NCBI GenBank assembly: GCA_021604585.1
Contig: BQJG01000033.1
Coordinates: 1 to 37,158, forward strand
Direction of reading: 5' to 3'
Length of the DNA stretch: 37,158 nt
DNA from: Hyphococcus sp.
GTDB taxonomy: Bacteria > Pseudomonadota > Alphaproteobacteria > Caulobacterales > Parvularculaceae
Shown here: positions 7,620 through 16,151 of the stretch, in pieces
Layout of the letters: the number at the start of each line of letters is the position of its first letter
How positions within the stretch are numbered: the stretch's first letter is position 1
Position numbers and translations under genes: made by a program
Notes under the pieces: model-generated
The model's database searches: none
What the model was told of the DNA's origin: nothing
What the model saw: the letters and a program-made list of their open reading frames with translations, nothing else

Positions 7620-9619
7620 GCGCGATACTCCGTCAGCGCCGGTCCGAGCGCATTCTTCAAGGGATCAAGGAAGGGTTCAAACCGGCGCCATTGATCAACG
7701 CCGGTTTTATTGATGGGCTGGCGCACCTGTTCAGAACTTGCAGTGCGCACAGAACGTTTGGTCTTATGAAAATCGAGACAAGCGTCCTCGAAGGGAAGCT
7801 CGCAAAAATCGAGCAAGCGGCGAACCTGCGTCTCCAGGTCATCGAGGACATCCTCGTGCTGCACCCGAAGCACCTTTCCGGGCAGCATTTCGTCCCAATG
7901 GCGCATCAGCTCCACATAGCCGCGGTAGTAGCGCCCAATTTCCTCCAGACCGTATGTGAACTCCTGTCCTTCAGCGAAGAGTTGTTTAAACCCGCTGAAA
8001 CAACAGGCCATCGGCTCACGCCGCGCATCGATAATTTTTGCGTTGGGCAGAATCAGATGAATGAGCCCGATATGCCTGAAATTATTCGGCATTTTGTCGA
8101 CAAAAAATGGCGCGCCTGCGCGATGAATACGCGTATCGTCAAGATAGGCTTCGCCCATCTTTGCGAATTTCTCCGGCGTGAGCGTCTGTAGAATTTTTGG
8201 ATAATCGCTCTCGGCTCCCGCACGCTGGCGCCCCCTGAGACTTTGCGACAGCGACAAGATATTGGGCAGCTCGAGCGTGCCATCCACCTGACTATGCGAC
8301 GCCAATATCTGTTCCAGCAATGTCGAGCCTGCCCGCGGGAGGCCAACGATGAAAATAGGGTCCGGCGCTGCATGTCCGACACCGGAATGCGTTTTGAAAA
8401 GCTCTTCCGTGCAAATGCTCATCTGTGCACGAAATTCCTGATCCATATCATCGGCGCGATAAGCGCTTTTCAGACGCTTTAAATCGTTACCTTTCGAATA
8501 GTAAGAAAATGCCGCTTCATACTGGCCGCGATCTTCAAACGCTTTTCCGAGTGCGAAGCAAAGATGAAAGCGGTCCTGATACACGGCGCCTTCGCAGGCT
8601 TCTTGTTCCCGCATCGATGCAAGTTCGTCGTCTGTGAAAACATATGTCTTGAGGTTGGCGAGAGCGTAATAGGCGTCGCCCTGATCCGGCTTTGCTGCGA
8701 ATGCTGCGCGATATGACTTGATTGCCTCTTCCTGACGGCCCCACGTTTTCAGCGCGTGGCCCCTCGATGTTAGTGTCGCGGGATCATTCGGAACGCGCTC
8801 CAGAACAGCATCAAACAGCGCCAGCGCCTTTTCAAAATCGCCGGTTTGGAGACTCTCAATCGCATAATGCGATTGGAAAAGCGGATTGTCCGGATCTCGC
8901 TCATATAGCGATTTCGCCTGATCCAGCGCCGCCTGAAACTTCTGCCGCTTGCGCAATAGCTGGATGTAATCGAAGCGAAGCTGAATATTGTCCGGCTCAA
9001 ACTCGATCGCGCTTTCAAGAAGAAAGTCGGCGTCCTCCAGAACGCCAAGGCGTGCGCCAATATCCGCGAGCAGCCGCATCCCCTCCACATGACGCGCGTT
9101 ATGTTGAAGGAAGCGGCGGCAGAGATTTTCCGCCTTCAGTAATTTTCCTTCGTGAATATAATTTGTTACGGCAAGAAGCTCGCGGGGAAGACGTGACAGC
9201 CTTTCAGCCTGAGCCTTCGCTTGCGCGGCGTCCGTTTCACGACCCAAATTTTGAAGAATTTTTTCCTGTGCGCGCCAGCTCGCTTCAAGGCCTGGATTGG
9301 CGCGCACGGCATTTTGAAAGGCGGACAACGCCTTTTGCTGATCGCCTGCTGCAAGCGCCAAATGCCCCTCTTCCTGAAAGGCTCTGCCAAAATCTGGAGC
9401 AACGGATTTCAACCTCGTCAACAGCGATGACGCTTTATGGTGTTGATTAAGATAGCGCTGGCAAACTGCGCTCAAATAAAGCGCATCCACCAGTTCATTC
9501 TCGTCATCGAGCAACGGTTCCAATTTCTCATATGCATCGTTGAATCGGCCAGCGGTCATTAGCCGCTGAGCTTCACCAAGAATTGCCTCGATCTGATCCG
9601 CCGCTATGGACAAGTGCAT
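7616..9619 (-). CDS. TPR-repeat sulfotransferase
   Basis: About 667 residues in two parts. The first 400 residues are tandem tetratricopeptide repeats, for example LFDAVLERVPNDPATLTSRG and AIKSYRAAFAAKPDQGDAYY. The C-terminal part is a sulfotransferase domain with the PAPS phosphate-binding loop FIVGLPRAGSTLLEQILASH at about residues 425-445 and a later KMPNNF segment. Family members move a sulfonate group from 3'-phosphoadenosine-5'-phosphosulfate to a hydroxyl or amine. The acceptor is unknown here. ATG 9619 is preferred to TTG 9634, since that TTG lies inside the T-tract of the preceding terminator. GAGAAGG just before the ATG gives a close ribosome site. The gene leads a coupled sulfotransferase-BCCT-MarR unit. 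Confidence 0.87.
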   Translation of the reverse strand: MHLSIAADQIEAILGEAQRLMTAGRFNDAYEKLEPLLDDENELVDALYLSAVCQRYLNQHHKASSLLTRLKSVAPDFGRAFQEEGHLALAAGDQQKALSAFQNAVRANPGLEASWRAQEKILQNLGRETDAAQAKAQAERLSRLPRELLAVTNYIHEGKLLKAENLCRRFLQHNARHVEGMRLLADIGARLGVLEDADFLLESAIEFEPDNIQLRFDYIQLLRKRQKFQAALDQAKSLYERDPDNPLFQSHYAIESLQTGDFEKALALFDAVLERVPNDPATLTSRGHALKTWGRQEEAIKSYRAAFAAKPDQGDAYYALANLKTYVFTDDELASMREQEACEGAVYQDRFHLCFALGKAFEDRGQYEAAFSYYSKGNDLKRLKSAYRADDMDQEFRAQMSICTEELFKTHSGVGHAAPDPIFIVGLPRAGSTLLEQILASHSQVDGTLELPNILSLSQSLRGRQRAGAESDYPKILQTLTPEKFAKMGEAYLDDTRIHRAGAPFFVDKMPNNFRHIGLIHLILPNAKIIDARREPMACCFSGFKQLFAEGQEFTYGLEEIGRYYRGYVELMRHWDEMLPGKVLRVQHEDVLDDLETQVRRLLDFCELPFEDACLDFHKTKRSVRTASSEQVRQPINKTGVDQWRRFEPFLDPLKNALGPALTEYRA

Positions 9620-9632
9620 CACCTTCTCGACC

Positions 9633-9661
9633 AAAAAGCGCCCCTTTTTAAGGGGCGCTTT
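9633..9661 (-). terminator. Strong rho-independent terminator after the TonB-dependent receptor
   Basis: A perfect 12-bp stem (9635-9646 with 9650-9661) with a 3-nt loop is followed on the minus strand by TTTTT. It sits 39 nt beyond the receptor stop and only about 15 nt before the ATG of the sulfotransferase gene. Confidence 0.85.
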
Positions 9662-9700
9662 GGCAGGGTTAAATTTTCCCGACTTTCACCGGTTTCAACA

Positions 9701-12334
9701 TCAGTACGTGTAGCCGACGCGAACGCCGATCGTGCGCGGACGCAGAACGGTCGTGCGATAGCGGTCATAGACGAAATTGTTTGCTAGTTCGCCGTAAGTG
9801 CTACCGAGGTTCTCGCCGAAGATTTCCATCGACCACTGCTCGCCAGAAACGCCGACTGATGCGCTGACAGTGGTCCACGCATTCACTTTTGCTTTGTTGA
9901 TTTCGATGATGTCGCTAAAGGACGATCCAGAATAGACGACCTGCGTTTGCAGATGCGCGCTGAGATCTGACGACAAATCCCACTCATATCGGGCGCGAAT
10001 GTTGCCCTGGAATTTCGGCGCATAAGCAAGATCGCCGCCGACGATCACATCGTTTGTTGGCGTAAGCACTTCCTTGATTTCCGTATCGAGCACCGAGAAG
10101 GCCCCAGTCAACGTCAAACCCGCCAACGCGGCTGGCGCATAGATCAAATCGCCTTCCACGCCGAGAATTTCTGCGTTGGCGGCATTATCAGAGAAGAACA
10201 AGTTCGTGATGCTCGGATCGAAAATTGTTGTTTGCAGACGCTCAATTTCAACAAAGAACGCATTGCCGTTGAACTGCAGCTGATTGTCGAACAGCCGCAT
10301 TTTCCAGCCAAGCTCGTAATTGGTGACTTCATCCGTATCGATCGCGAAAGGCACCGTATAGCCATTCGGACCGGCGGCCCCGCCCGGACGATTCAACAGG
10401 CCAGGGCGGAACCCTTCGGAGTATGTCGCGTAAAACAACAGATCATCCGTAGGCGTCCAGCTGACATTGCCCTTGAAGATGAAGCCGTCAGTTGAGGCTT
10501 TATCCGGCGCGCCCAGCGCATTGAAGATTTGCGTGGCTTGCGCCAATGAAAGCGCCGGGTCCGTCGTCATGATGTCGGCGACGGATTGCCCCTGCGTGTA
10601 AGTGATGTGACGGCTTGTGTCGCACGTGCCGCGGAACGTCACTTGACCGTCGCCATTGTAGATATCGCTGATATCCGTACCGAACGCATTCGCATCCGCC
10701 TGGAATGAATTACAAAAAGATGCGTTCGCGCCGCCTTCAAAATCAACTTCGATATCATAATAACGCGTGCCGAATGTCAGCGTCAGCGTATCCGGCACGA
10801 GATCGAAACTTGCTTCCCCGAAAAAGCCGAATTGCTTATCTGTGCGGCGAATGTCGTTCCGGAAAATCACGTCCGCCGGGAAAGGCCCATCGTCCGAAGT
10901 GAAGCCTGTCATAAATGGGAAGTTCGGCGCAAAGCCATTATTGGGGTGACCCGGCACCGGCTGCCCAAAGACATCGGCGAGGACTGAACCCGGATAGGTG
11001 AAGTCGTTACGCTCTTTAAGCGTCAGATCCTTGTAAAAACCGCCGACTGTGGCCCGTATGCGTTTTTCCACCGGTGTGTTGAAACGAAGTTCGTGGGTGA
11101 ACACATGAGTTTCTGTAACGGAGTCGACGAAAAGGTTCGGCGCCTGACACGTGCCCGACGGCGCCGCCATGCCTGGGTAGGAAACCGAGCCGTCGCAGAT
11201 ATAATACGGCAGGTACTGCCCGGCGAAAAGATAATCAGAATAGTCTACGCGCTGGTTGGTGTCGCGATCCGTAAAGGCGCCCGTATAAAGCGCTTCCAGC
11301 GCGCCGATACGGCCCTCAACAGTCCAGCTGGTGTTATTGAAATCATCATCAAGGCGGTCGTTTTCAAAACGCTGAATCTGATACTCGCCGAGGTCTGGAT
11401 CGGTAAAGAAAACCCCTTCGGAATCGAGCTTTTGGCGGGCGTGCGCAACCGTAATGCGCCAGTCATCGTTGACCTCAAAGAGCGCGGAAGCACGGAACCC
11501 TGTATATTTGGTGTCGTTGAAATCCTCTTGAACAAGATTTGCGTTGTCGGCGCTGAGAAATGTAACGCCCGACAAATCCGCCGTCGACTGAAAGCCCGCT
11601 CGCTGCGCGGAAACCGGAACGCCATTGGCGCGAACTGTCCCTTCAGGCCGGAACCGCGCTGACTCCGACGCGTCACGCGTTCCAGGCACATTGTCGATGT
11701 AACCGCCTCGATCATCAATATAGCCGACAATCCGGAATGCGAGAGAATCCGCTACGGGAATATTGAGCATGCCCTCGAACTTTGAGCTTATCTCCCCGCC
11801 GCGTGTGGTCGACACGCCTGCAGATGCGGATGCCTGCAATTCGCCAAGTCGCGGCTTATTGGTGATAAGACGGATCGTGCCGGCTTGAGAGCTTGCGCCA
11901 AAGAGTGTTCCCTGTGGCCCGGGCAGAACTTCAACACGCTCCAGGTCGACCGCATAAACGTCGAGATTGCGGCCCGGCTGCGCCAGTGGCTGCTCATCAA
12001 GATAAAGGGCGACATTGGGCGCGAGGCCCGCAACACCTGCAGTCGTCAGGTTCGGCGTCGTTGAAGCTAGGCCGCGAATGTAAATCGTATTCTGGCCCGG
12101 CCCGCTGCCGCCTGCGGTGACGCCGGGAAGCTGCACCAGGTAATCGGAAAAATTATCGACGCGCAGTTCATCAAGGCTCTTTGTCCCCAACGCCTGAACG
12201 GCCACAGGAATGTCTTGTGCATTTTCCGTTCGCTTGGTTGCGGTCACGACAATCTCATCCACCTGCGCAAATGCAGCGGCTGGAAGGACAGCGGAAACGG
12301 CGATCATGGATGCGCCGGTTAGATACTTTTTCAC
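9701..12334 (-). CDS. TonB-dependent outer-membrane receptor
   Basis: About 877 residues. A signal peptide (KKYLTGASMIAVSAVLPAAA) is followed by the TonB-box-like DEIVVTATKRTENAQD and a plug domain with IYIRGLAS and GPQGTLFGASSQAGTIRLIT. A long beta-barrel follows, ending in RVGYTY with a terminal aromatic residue as expected for outer-membrane insertion. The protein imports a ligand using energy from TonB-ExbBD. The ligand is unknown. The start is GTG at 12334, chosen because GAGGGG lies 7 nt upstream and the protein then opens directly with the signal peptide. A longer frame to 12418 lacks these marks. A terminator follows. The AraC-type gene lies divergently 254 bp away and may once have regulated it. 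Confidence 0.93.
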   Translation of the reverse strand: MKKYLTGASMIAVSAVLPAAAFAQVDEIVVTATKRTENAQDIPVAVQALGTKSLDELRVDNFSDYLVQLPGVTAGGSGPGQNTIYIRGLASTTPNLTTAGVAGLAPNVALYLDEQPLAQPGRNLDVYAVDLERVEVLPGPQGTLFGASSQAGTIRLITNKPRLGELQASASAGVSTTRGGEISSKFEGMLNIPVADSLAFRIVGYIDDRGGYIDNVPGTRDASESARFRPEGTVRANGVPVSAQRAGFQSTADLSGVTFLSADNANLVQEDFNDTKYTGFRASALFEVNDDWRITVAHARQKLDSEGVFFTDPDLGEYQIQRFENDRLDDDFNNTSWTVEGRIGALEALYTGAFTDRDTNQRVDYSDYLFAGQYLPYYICDGSVSYPGMAAPSGTCQAPNLFVDSVTETHVFTHELRFNTPVEKRIRATVGGFYKDLTLKERNDFTYPGSVLADVFGQPVPGHPNNGFAPNFPFMTGFTSDDGPFPADVIFRNDIRRTDKQFGFFGEASFDLVPDTLTLTFGTRYYDIEVDFEGGANASFCNSFQADANAFGTDISDIYNGDGQVTFRGTCDTSRHITYTQGQSVADIMTTDPALSLAQATQIFNALGAPDKASTDGFIFKGNVSWTPTDDLLFYATYSEGFRPGLLNRPGGAAGPNGYTVPFAIDTDEVTNYELGWKMRLFDNQLQFNGNAFFVEIERLQTTIFDPSITNLFFSDNAANAEILGVEGDLIYAPAALAGLTLTGAFSVLDTEIKEVLTPTNDVIVGGDLAYAPKFQGNIRARYEWDLSSDLSAHLQTQVVYSGSSFSDIIEINKAKVNAWTTVSASVGVSGEQWSMEIFGENLGSTYGELANNFVYDRYRTTVLRPRTIGVRVGYTY

Positions 12335-12467
12335 TTGTAGACCCCTCGGATTGGTTGCCCCGCCGGATTGGCAGGTTTTTGGTCGCCGGGACGCGAAGAC
12401 GCTCCAAAAGCGCCTCAACGCGGTTCATTCCGGCAAATTATGGTGACGGGGCTGGTTATACATAATA

Positions 12468-12551
12468 TTTCGATAAACGAAACATCATGAATGAGGTTTT
12501 GAAGAGGTTTGTGTAGCTTATTGTTTTATTTATGTTTTTACAAACAAACCT
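12468..12551. promoter_or_regulatory. Palindromes in the receptor/AraC intergenic region
   Basis: Between the divergent starts at 12334 and 12589 are TTTCG-N5-CGAAA at 12468-12482 and a wider inverted repeat AGGTTTGT (12505-12512) with ACAAACCT (12544-12551). The region is markedly AT-rich compared with its surroundings. These could be regulator sites, but no -35/-10 pair was convincing. Confidence 0.35.
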
Positions 12552-12588
12552 ATTGCGATTGATAAAATCATTTCGATCTTCGATTTAA

Positions 12589-13485
12589 ATGAGCAATCCG
12601 TTTCTTCTTAACCGACCGAGAAGCCTGAACAGCGAAGCGTCAGCAAGCTCACTGCCAAGAAAAAACGAACTTACGTGCTCCCCAAATATCATCGCCGCAG
12701 GGAAAGGGTGGCGCGCCGTCGATTGCGTCTGCACCGCAGGACCGGATGACCCGCCTTTCGAGGAACGGCGCGATTATGTCAGCATCAGCTTTGTCCTCGA
12801 TGGCGTCTTTGACTATCGCTGCCCGCAAGGAACCGCCACCATGGCGCCAGGCGCCGTCCTCCTCGGCAATCACGCCACCTGTTTCGAGTGCGGTCATGAA
12901 CATAGCGTTGGCGACCATTGTATCGCCTTTCATTACGAGCCGGAAGTTTTCGAAGAAGTAATTGCTTTCACTCCAGGACTTAAAACCGCGTCCTTTAAAC
13001 ATGCCTCGCTTCCACCCCTTCGTCGCGCGGCGCGGTTGTTCATCGATATAGATCTGGCTCAACGAAACGCAGACGGCTTAGCATTTTAAGAACTCTCTTT
13101 TTCTGCGGCGTCTGAGGTCGCTGGCGTTTCTGAGGACGTTCAGCAGGCGCCCAGAGCCGTCAGCGCCACAGATCGCCGGCGGATTTCAGAAGCGGTTAGA
13201 TGCATTGAACATGACCCCGCTTCGGATTTCACACTCGAAATGCTGGCGGAGAGCGCCGCGATGAGCCGGTATCACTTTCTGCGTGTTTTTCGCGATGTGG
13301 CCGGCATGACGCTGCATCAATTCATCCTGCACCGGCGGTTGCATCGCGCCGCCACCTTATTGCGCCGAACAGACCTTTCGATTTCTACCATCGCATTCGA
13401 GCTGGGATTCAACGACCTTTCAACGTTTAATAATCGATTTCGCCGCATATTGGGCTGCACGCCAACCGGTTTTCGCAACTGTTAA
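12589..13485 (+). pseudogene. AraC-family transcriptional regulator interrupted by an in-frame TAA
   Basis: A single frame of 299 codons encodes an AraC-type regulator but contains TAA at 13087-13089 (codon 167). Before it comes an N-terminal cupin-like sensing region (SFVLDGVFDYRCPQG, APGAVLLGNHATCFECGHEH). After it the same frame continues unbroken through a linker into two helix-turn-helix units: LEMLAESAAMSRYHFLRVF, then ISTIAFELGFNDLSTFNNRF with the usual PTGFR ending. A one-base change from GAA or a similar codon would explain the stop. The reader could annotate two fragments, 12589-13089 and an orphan DNA-binding part from about 13240. Loss of the DNA-binding half should inactivate it, unless the stop is read through or the distal part is started separately. 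The 296 bp after it (13486-13781) hold nothing I can support. Confidence 0.85.
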
Positions 13486-13781
13486 GCGGCCGAAATTTTC
13501 AAATCCGTGAAGCAGGACCGGCCTAATCCATCGGGTTGATCCGTGCAAGGAAAGCTGTTCGGCGTTCACGATTCTTAGCGCCTCTCACAATCAACAGAAT
13601 AAACCGGCGCCGTACGCATCATCTGCGACGCGCTTACCTCACTCAAATGGCGGCGGAATTCGACCCACAAGGAGATTGCGCCAAACTCGGCGAAATACGC
13701 CCTCTCCGTCCTGCGAAAAGTCGGCGCAATTGCGGGCTCTGTGCATGGTTTCAAATGGACGGGCAGTTCCCGAGGACTGAA

Positions 13782-13866
13782 TGGTGGAGGGGGATGGATT
13801 CGAACCATCGTACGCTAGGCGGCCAGATTTACAGTCTGGTGGATTTAACCACTCTCCCACCCCTCC
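13782..13866 (-). tRNA. tRNA-Tyr (GTA)
   Basis: An 85-nt class II tRNA with encoded CCA. Acceptor arm GGAGGGG pairs with CCCCTCC. The anticodon GTA is at 13830-13832 in the loop CTGTAAA. A long variable arm and the T-loop TTCGAAT are present. It is divergent from rlmB. Confidence 0.95.
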
Positions 13867-14054
13867 ACAGGGTCTCTTCAAAGCAGGCAAAAAAGCCAGC
13901 CCAAACAGATAATTGCGGAGAGTTGCGCAAGGAATGCGCGCCCGGCTCCGCAAGGAGAACGGCGTCTATAGCCGCGCCGCGCGGGGTTCGCAACCGGGTC
14001 TTAGAGCCCTGCTGCGGATTTCCTGTTTCCTGCTCCTTTGGAAAGCGTTAGGCC

Positions 14055-15113
14055 ATGCCCATGAAAAATAAGCGCCCACCGAGATCGCCTTCAATGGCCC
14101 CTGCAAAATCCAGCGCCAAGCGCCCTTCAGCCCGGGCCCGCGACACTGGCGAGCACAAGACTGGGCCTTTAGAGCGCCCTGCTAAAGCCCGCGCCGGACA
14201 TAAGGCTCAGAGCCGGAATGACCGGCAAAAAACCCGGCGCGGAAGCAATGAACCGGCAGCGGCCAAGAACGCCCCCCAAGCATTCAAAAGTAAAACGGAC
14301 CGCAACTCAAAACCATCGCCATCATCGCCAGCATCCCCCCTTTCCCTTCAAGTCCGGAGCAGGCCTGAGAAGAAAAAGCAACGGCCCAACCACAATGGCG
14401 GATTATGGATCTATGGCCGGCATGCGGTAGCGGCGGTGCTTGCCAACCCGGAACGCAAAATACGGCATGTCCACGCCACCCAAAACGCCGCCGAATGGCT
14501 CGCAAAATCTGGCGCATCAGGCGCCGCTCTTTCCAAGCTGGAAGACGCCAGGCCAGAAATTATCGACGAATTATTACAGGAAGGCGCCGTCCATCAGGGG
14601 CTGGCCGCCTTGGTTGATCCGCTGCCGCGCAATGATCTCAAAACGGTTTGCTTGCCTGCGGAAACCGGACGGCCCGTTCTTATCCTTGATCAAATAACGG
14701 ATCCGCAAAATATCGGCGCACTGTTTCGTTCCGCCGCCGCGTTTGGCGCACGCGCAGTTGTCGTTCAAGACAGGCGCACTCCGCCGCTCTCGGGTGCGCT
14801 TGCAAAAGCTGCCGCCGGCGCCATCGAAAAAGTCGCGTGTGTCGAAGTGGTCAACATTGCCCGCACGATCGAGGCTCTGCGCGAGATGGGATATTTCTGC
14901 GCTGGCTTGGCTGGCGAAGCGCAAGCCGAGATTGGCGCTTTGCCAGCTGCTCCGCTTGCTTTGGTCATGGGCGCCGAGGGCGATGGGCTTCGGCGGCTAG
15001 TTGCCGAAAAATGCGATCAACTGTTTTGCATTCCAATCCACTCCCACATGGAAAGTCTCAACGTATCAACCGCCGCTGCAATTTCTTTGTACGAGGCGCG
15101 CCGTCCGCGTTAA
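14055..15113 (+). CDS. rlmB: 23S rRNA (guanosine-2'-O-)-methyltransferase RlmB / TrmH family
   Basis: 352-residue SpoU-type methyltransferase that puts a 2'-O-methyl group on 23S rRNA (G2251 in E. coli numbering) using S-adenosylmethionine. The catalytic part starts near residue 116 with LWIYGRHAVAAVLANPER. The three SpoU motifs follow: NIGALFRSAAAFGA (about 218), LVMGAEGDGLRRL (about 303) and IPIHSHMESLNVSTAAAI (about 328-345), which form the trefoil knot. The first 115 residues are a low-complexity tail rich in Lys, Arg, Ala and Pro, not part of the E. coli enzyme. GGAAAG lies 8 nt before the ATG at 14055. An in-frame ATG at 14061 is also possible. Another TrmH-family target cannot be excluded. 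Confidence 0.9.
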   Translation: MPMKNKRPPRSPSMAPAKSSAKRPSARARDTGEHKTGPLERPAKARAGHKAQSRNDRQKTRRGSNEPAAAKNAPQAFKSKTDRNSKPSPSSPASPLSLQVRSRPEKKKQRPNHNGGLWIYGRHAVAAVLANPERKIRHVHATQNAAEWLAKSGASGAALSKLEDARPEIIDELLQEGAVHQGLAALVDPLPRNDLKTVCLPAETGRPVLILDQITDPQNIGALFRSAAAFGARAVVVQDRRTPPLSGALAKAAAGAIEKVACVEVVNIARTIEALREMGYFCAGLAGEAQAEIGALPAAPLALVMGAEGDGLRRLVAEKCDQLFCIPIHSHMESLNVSTAAAISLYEARRPR

Positions 15114-15144
15114 GGTCACAGCACGTACAGGAAGGACCTGCAAA

Positions 15145-15771
15145 ATGGACAGACCCGTTCTTTATCACATGCCGCAAACACGCGGCGGAACCGCTTTATG
15201 GATGAACGAAGAACTCGGCGATGTTTGCGACATCATGCTCGTCAACATGAAAAAGGGTGCACAGAAAAGTCCAGATTTTCTGGCGCTTAATCCCATGGGA
15301 AAAGTACCGACGCTAACCCATGACGGGGTTGTCACCACAGAAGCGGCGGCAATCTGCGCATATCTCGCCGATGCTTTTCCGCAAGCCGGCCTTTCGCCCG
15401 CAGTGAGCGATCCAAAACGTGGCGCTTATTTTCGCTGGATGTTCTTTGCACCGTCCTGCATCGAACCGGCGATGATGGACATTTTCCTGAAGCGGAAAAA
15501 TGAGAATCCGGGCGCTATTGGGTATGGCAACGCCGATCAGGTGATCGAAGCGGCGAAAACCGCACTGTCAAACGGGCCTTATATTCTGGGCGATCAATTC
15601 TCTGCGGCTGATGTCGTTTTCGGCTCGACCCTCAACTTCGCCATGATGTTCGGCGCTTTCGAAAAGGCAGATCCGTTCAAGTCTTATGTGGAACGGCTCA
15701 TGGCGCGCCCGGCGGCGTTGCGCTGCAACGAAAAGAACGCACAGTATATGAAAGAGATGGGGCTGGAATGA
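15145..15771 (+). CDS. Glutathione S-transferase family protein
   Basis: 208-residue soluble protein. The thioredoxin-like half contains NPMGKVPTL with the cis-Pro and VTTEAAAICAYLAD at the glutathione gamma-glutamyl site. The helical half contains the N-capping box FSAADVVFG. Such enzymes conjugate glutathione to electrophiles or act as reductases, and the substrate is unknown. The start at 15145 is supported by GGAAGGACC upstream. A longer frame reaching into rlmB is not credible. It begins 31 nt after rlmB and overlaps the next gene by 4 nt (ATGA), so it is probably cotranscribed with the GFA-family gene, which also belongs to a glutathione-linked family. Confidence 0.9.
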   Translation: MDRPVLYHMPQTRGGTALWMNEELGDVCDIMLVNMKKGAQKSPDFLALNPMGKVPTLTHDGVVTTEAAAICAYLADAFPQAGLSPAVSDPKRGAYFRWMFFAPSCIEPAMMDIFLKRKNENPGAIGYGNADQVIEAAKTALSNGPYILGDQFSAADVVFGSTLNFAMMFGAFEKADPFKSYVERLMARPAALRCNEKNAQYMKEMGLE

Positions 15772-16148
15772 CTGTCGCGAAACACGCAGCCAGCTGCCAG
15801 TGCGGTGCAGCGCGCGCGGAAATGTCCGGCGCGCCAAAGTTTATTGCAAACTGTCACTGCGCCGCCTGCCGCAAGGCAACCGGCGCTGCATTTTCGACAT
15901 GGATCGGATTTTCGGACGAACAGATCGGCTGGCTAACGAGCGTCCCATCTTATTATGCAAGCTCGAATGGCGTTCAGCGCGGCTACTGCGCGAATTGCGG
16001 CACGCCCCTCACCTACGCCAGCGATAAATGGCCCGGCGAGACTCATTTTTTAGTGGGCGTCATGGATGACCCGCACGCCTATGCGCCAACAGGCGAGGTT
16101 TTCGCAGATGAAGCCCTCGCCTGGGCGCAACACATCAGCGAAGCATAA
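15768..16148 (+). CDS. GFA-family (glutathione-dependent formaldehyde-activating-like) zinc protein
   Basis: 126-residue protein of the GFA/CENP-V family. Cysteine pairs CQC (residues 10-12), CHCAAC and CANC are the zinc ligands of the family, and GAAFSTWIGF and GTPLTY are typical core strands. Only a few family members have been shown to speed the reaction of formaldehyde with glutathione. Many have no known activity, so the enzyme name is a family label. The start overlaps the GST stop by 4 nt, implying translational coupling. The HAD gene follows after 3 nt. Confidence 0.87.
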   Translation: MTVAKHAASCQCGAARAEMSGAPKFIANCHCAACRKATGAAFSTWIGFSDEQIGWLTSVPSYYASSNGVQRGYCANCGTPLTYASDKWPGETHFLVGVMDDPHAYAPTGEVFADEALAWAQHISEA

Positions 16149-16151
16149 GAC

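Noticed and set aside
13575..13953. Overlapping minus-strand open frames around tRNA-Tyr
   Set aside because: They run across the tRNA gene and show no motif, ribosome site or coding-like composition.
15001..15144. N-terminal extension of the glutathione transferase frame
   Set aside because: It lies inside rlmB in another frame, and the GST domain starts exactly at ATG 15145, which has a ribosome site.
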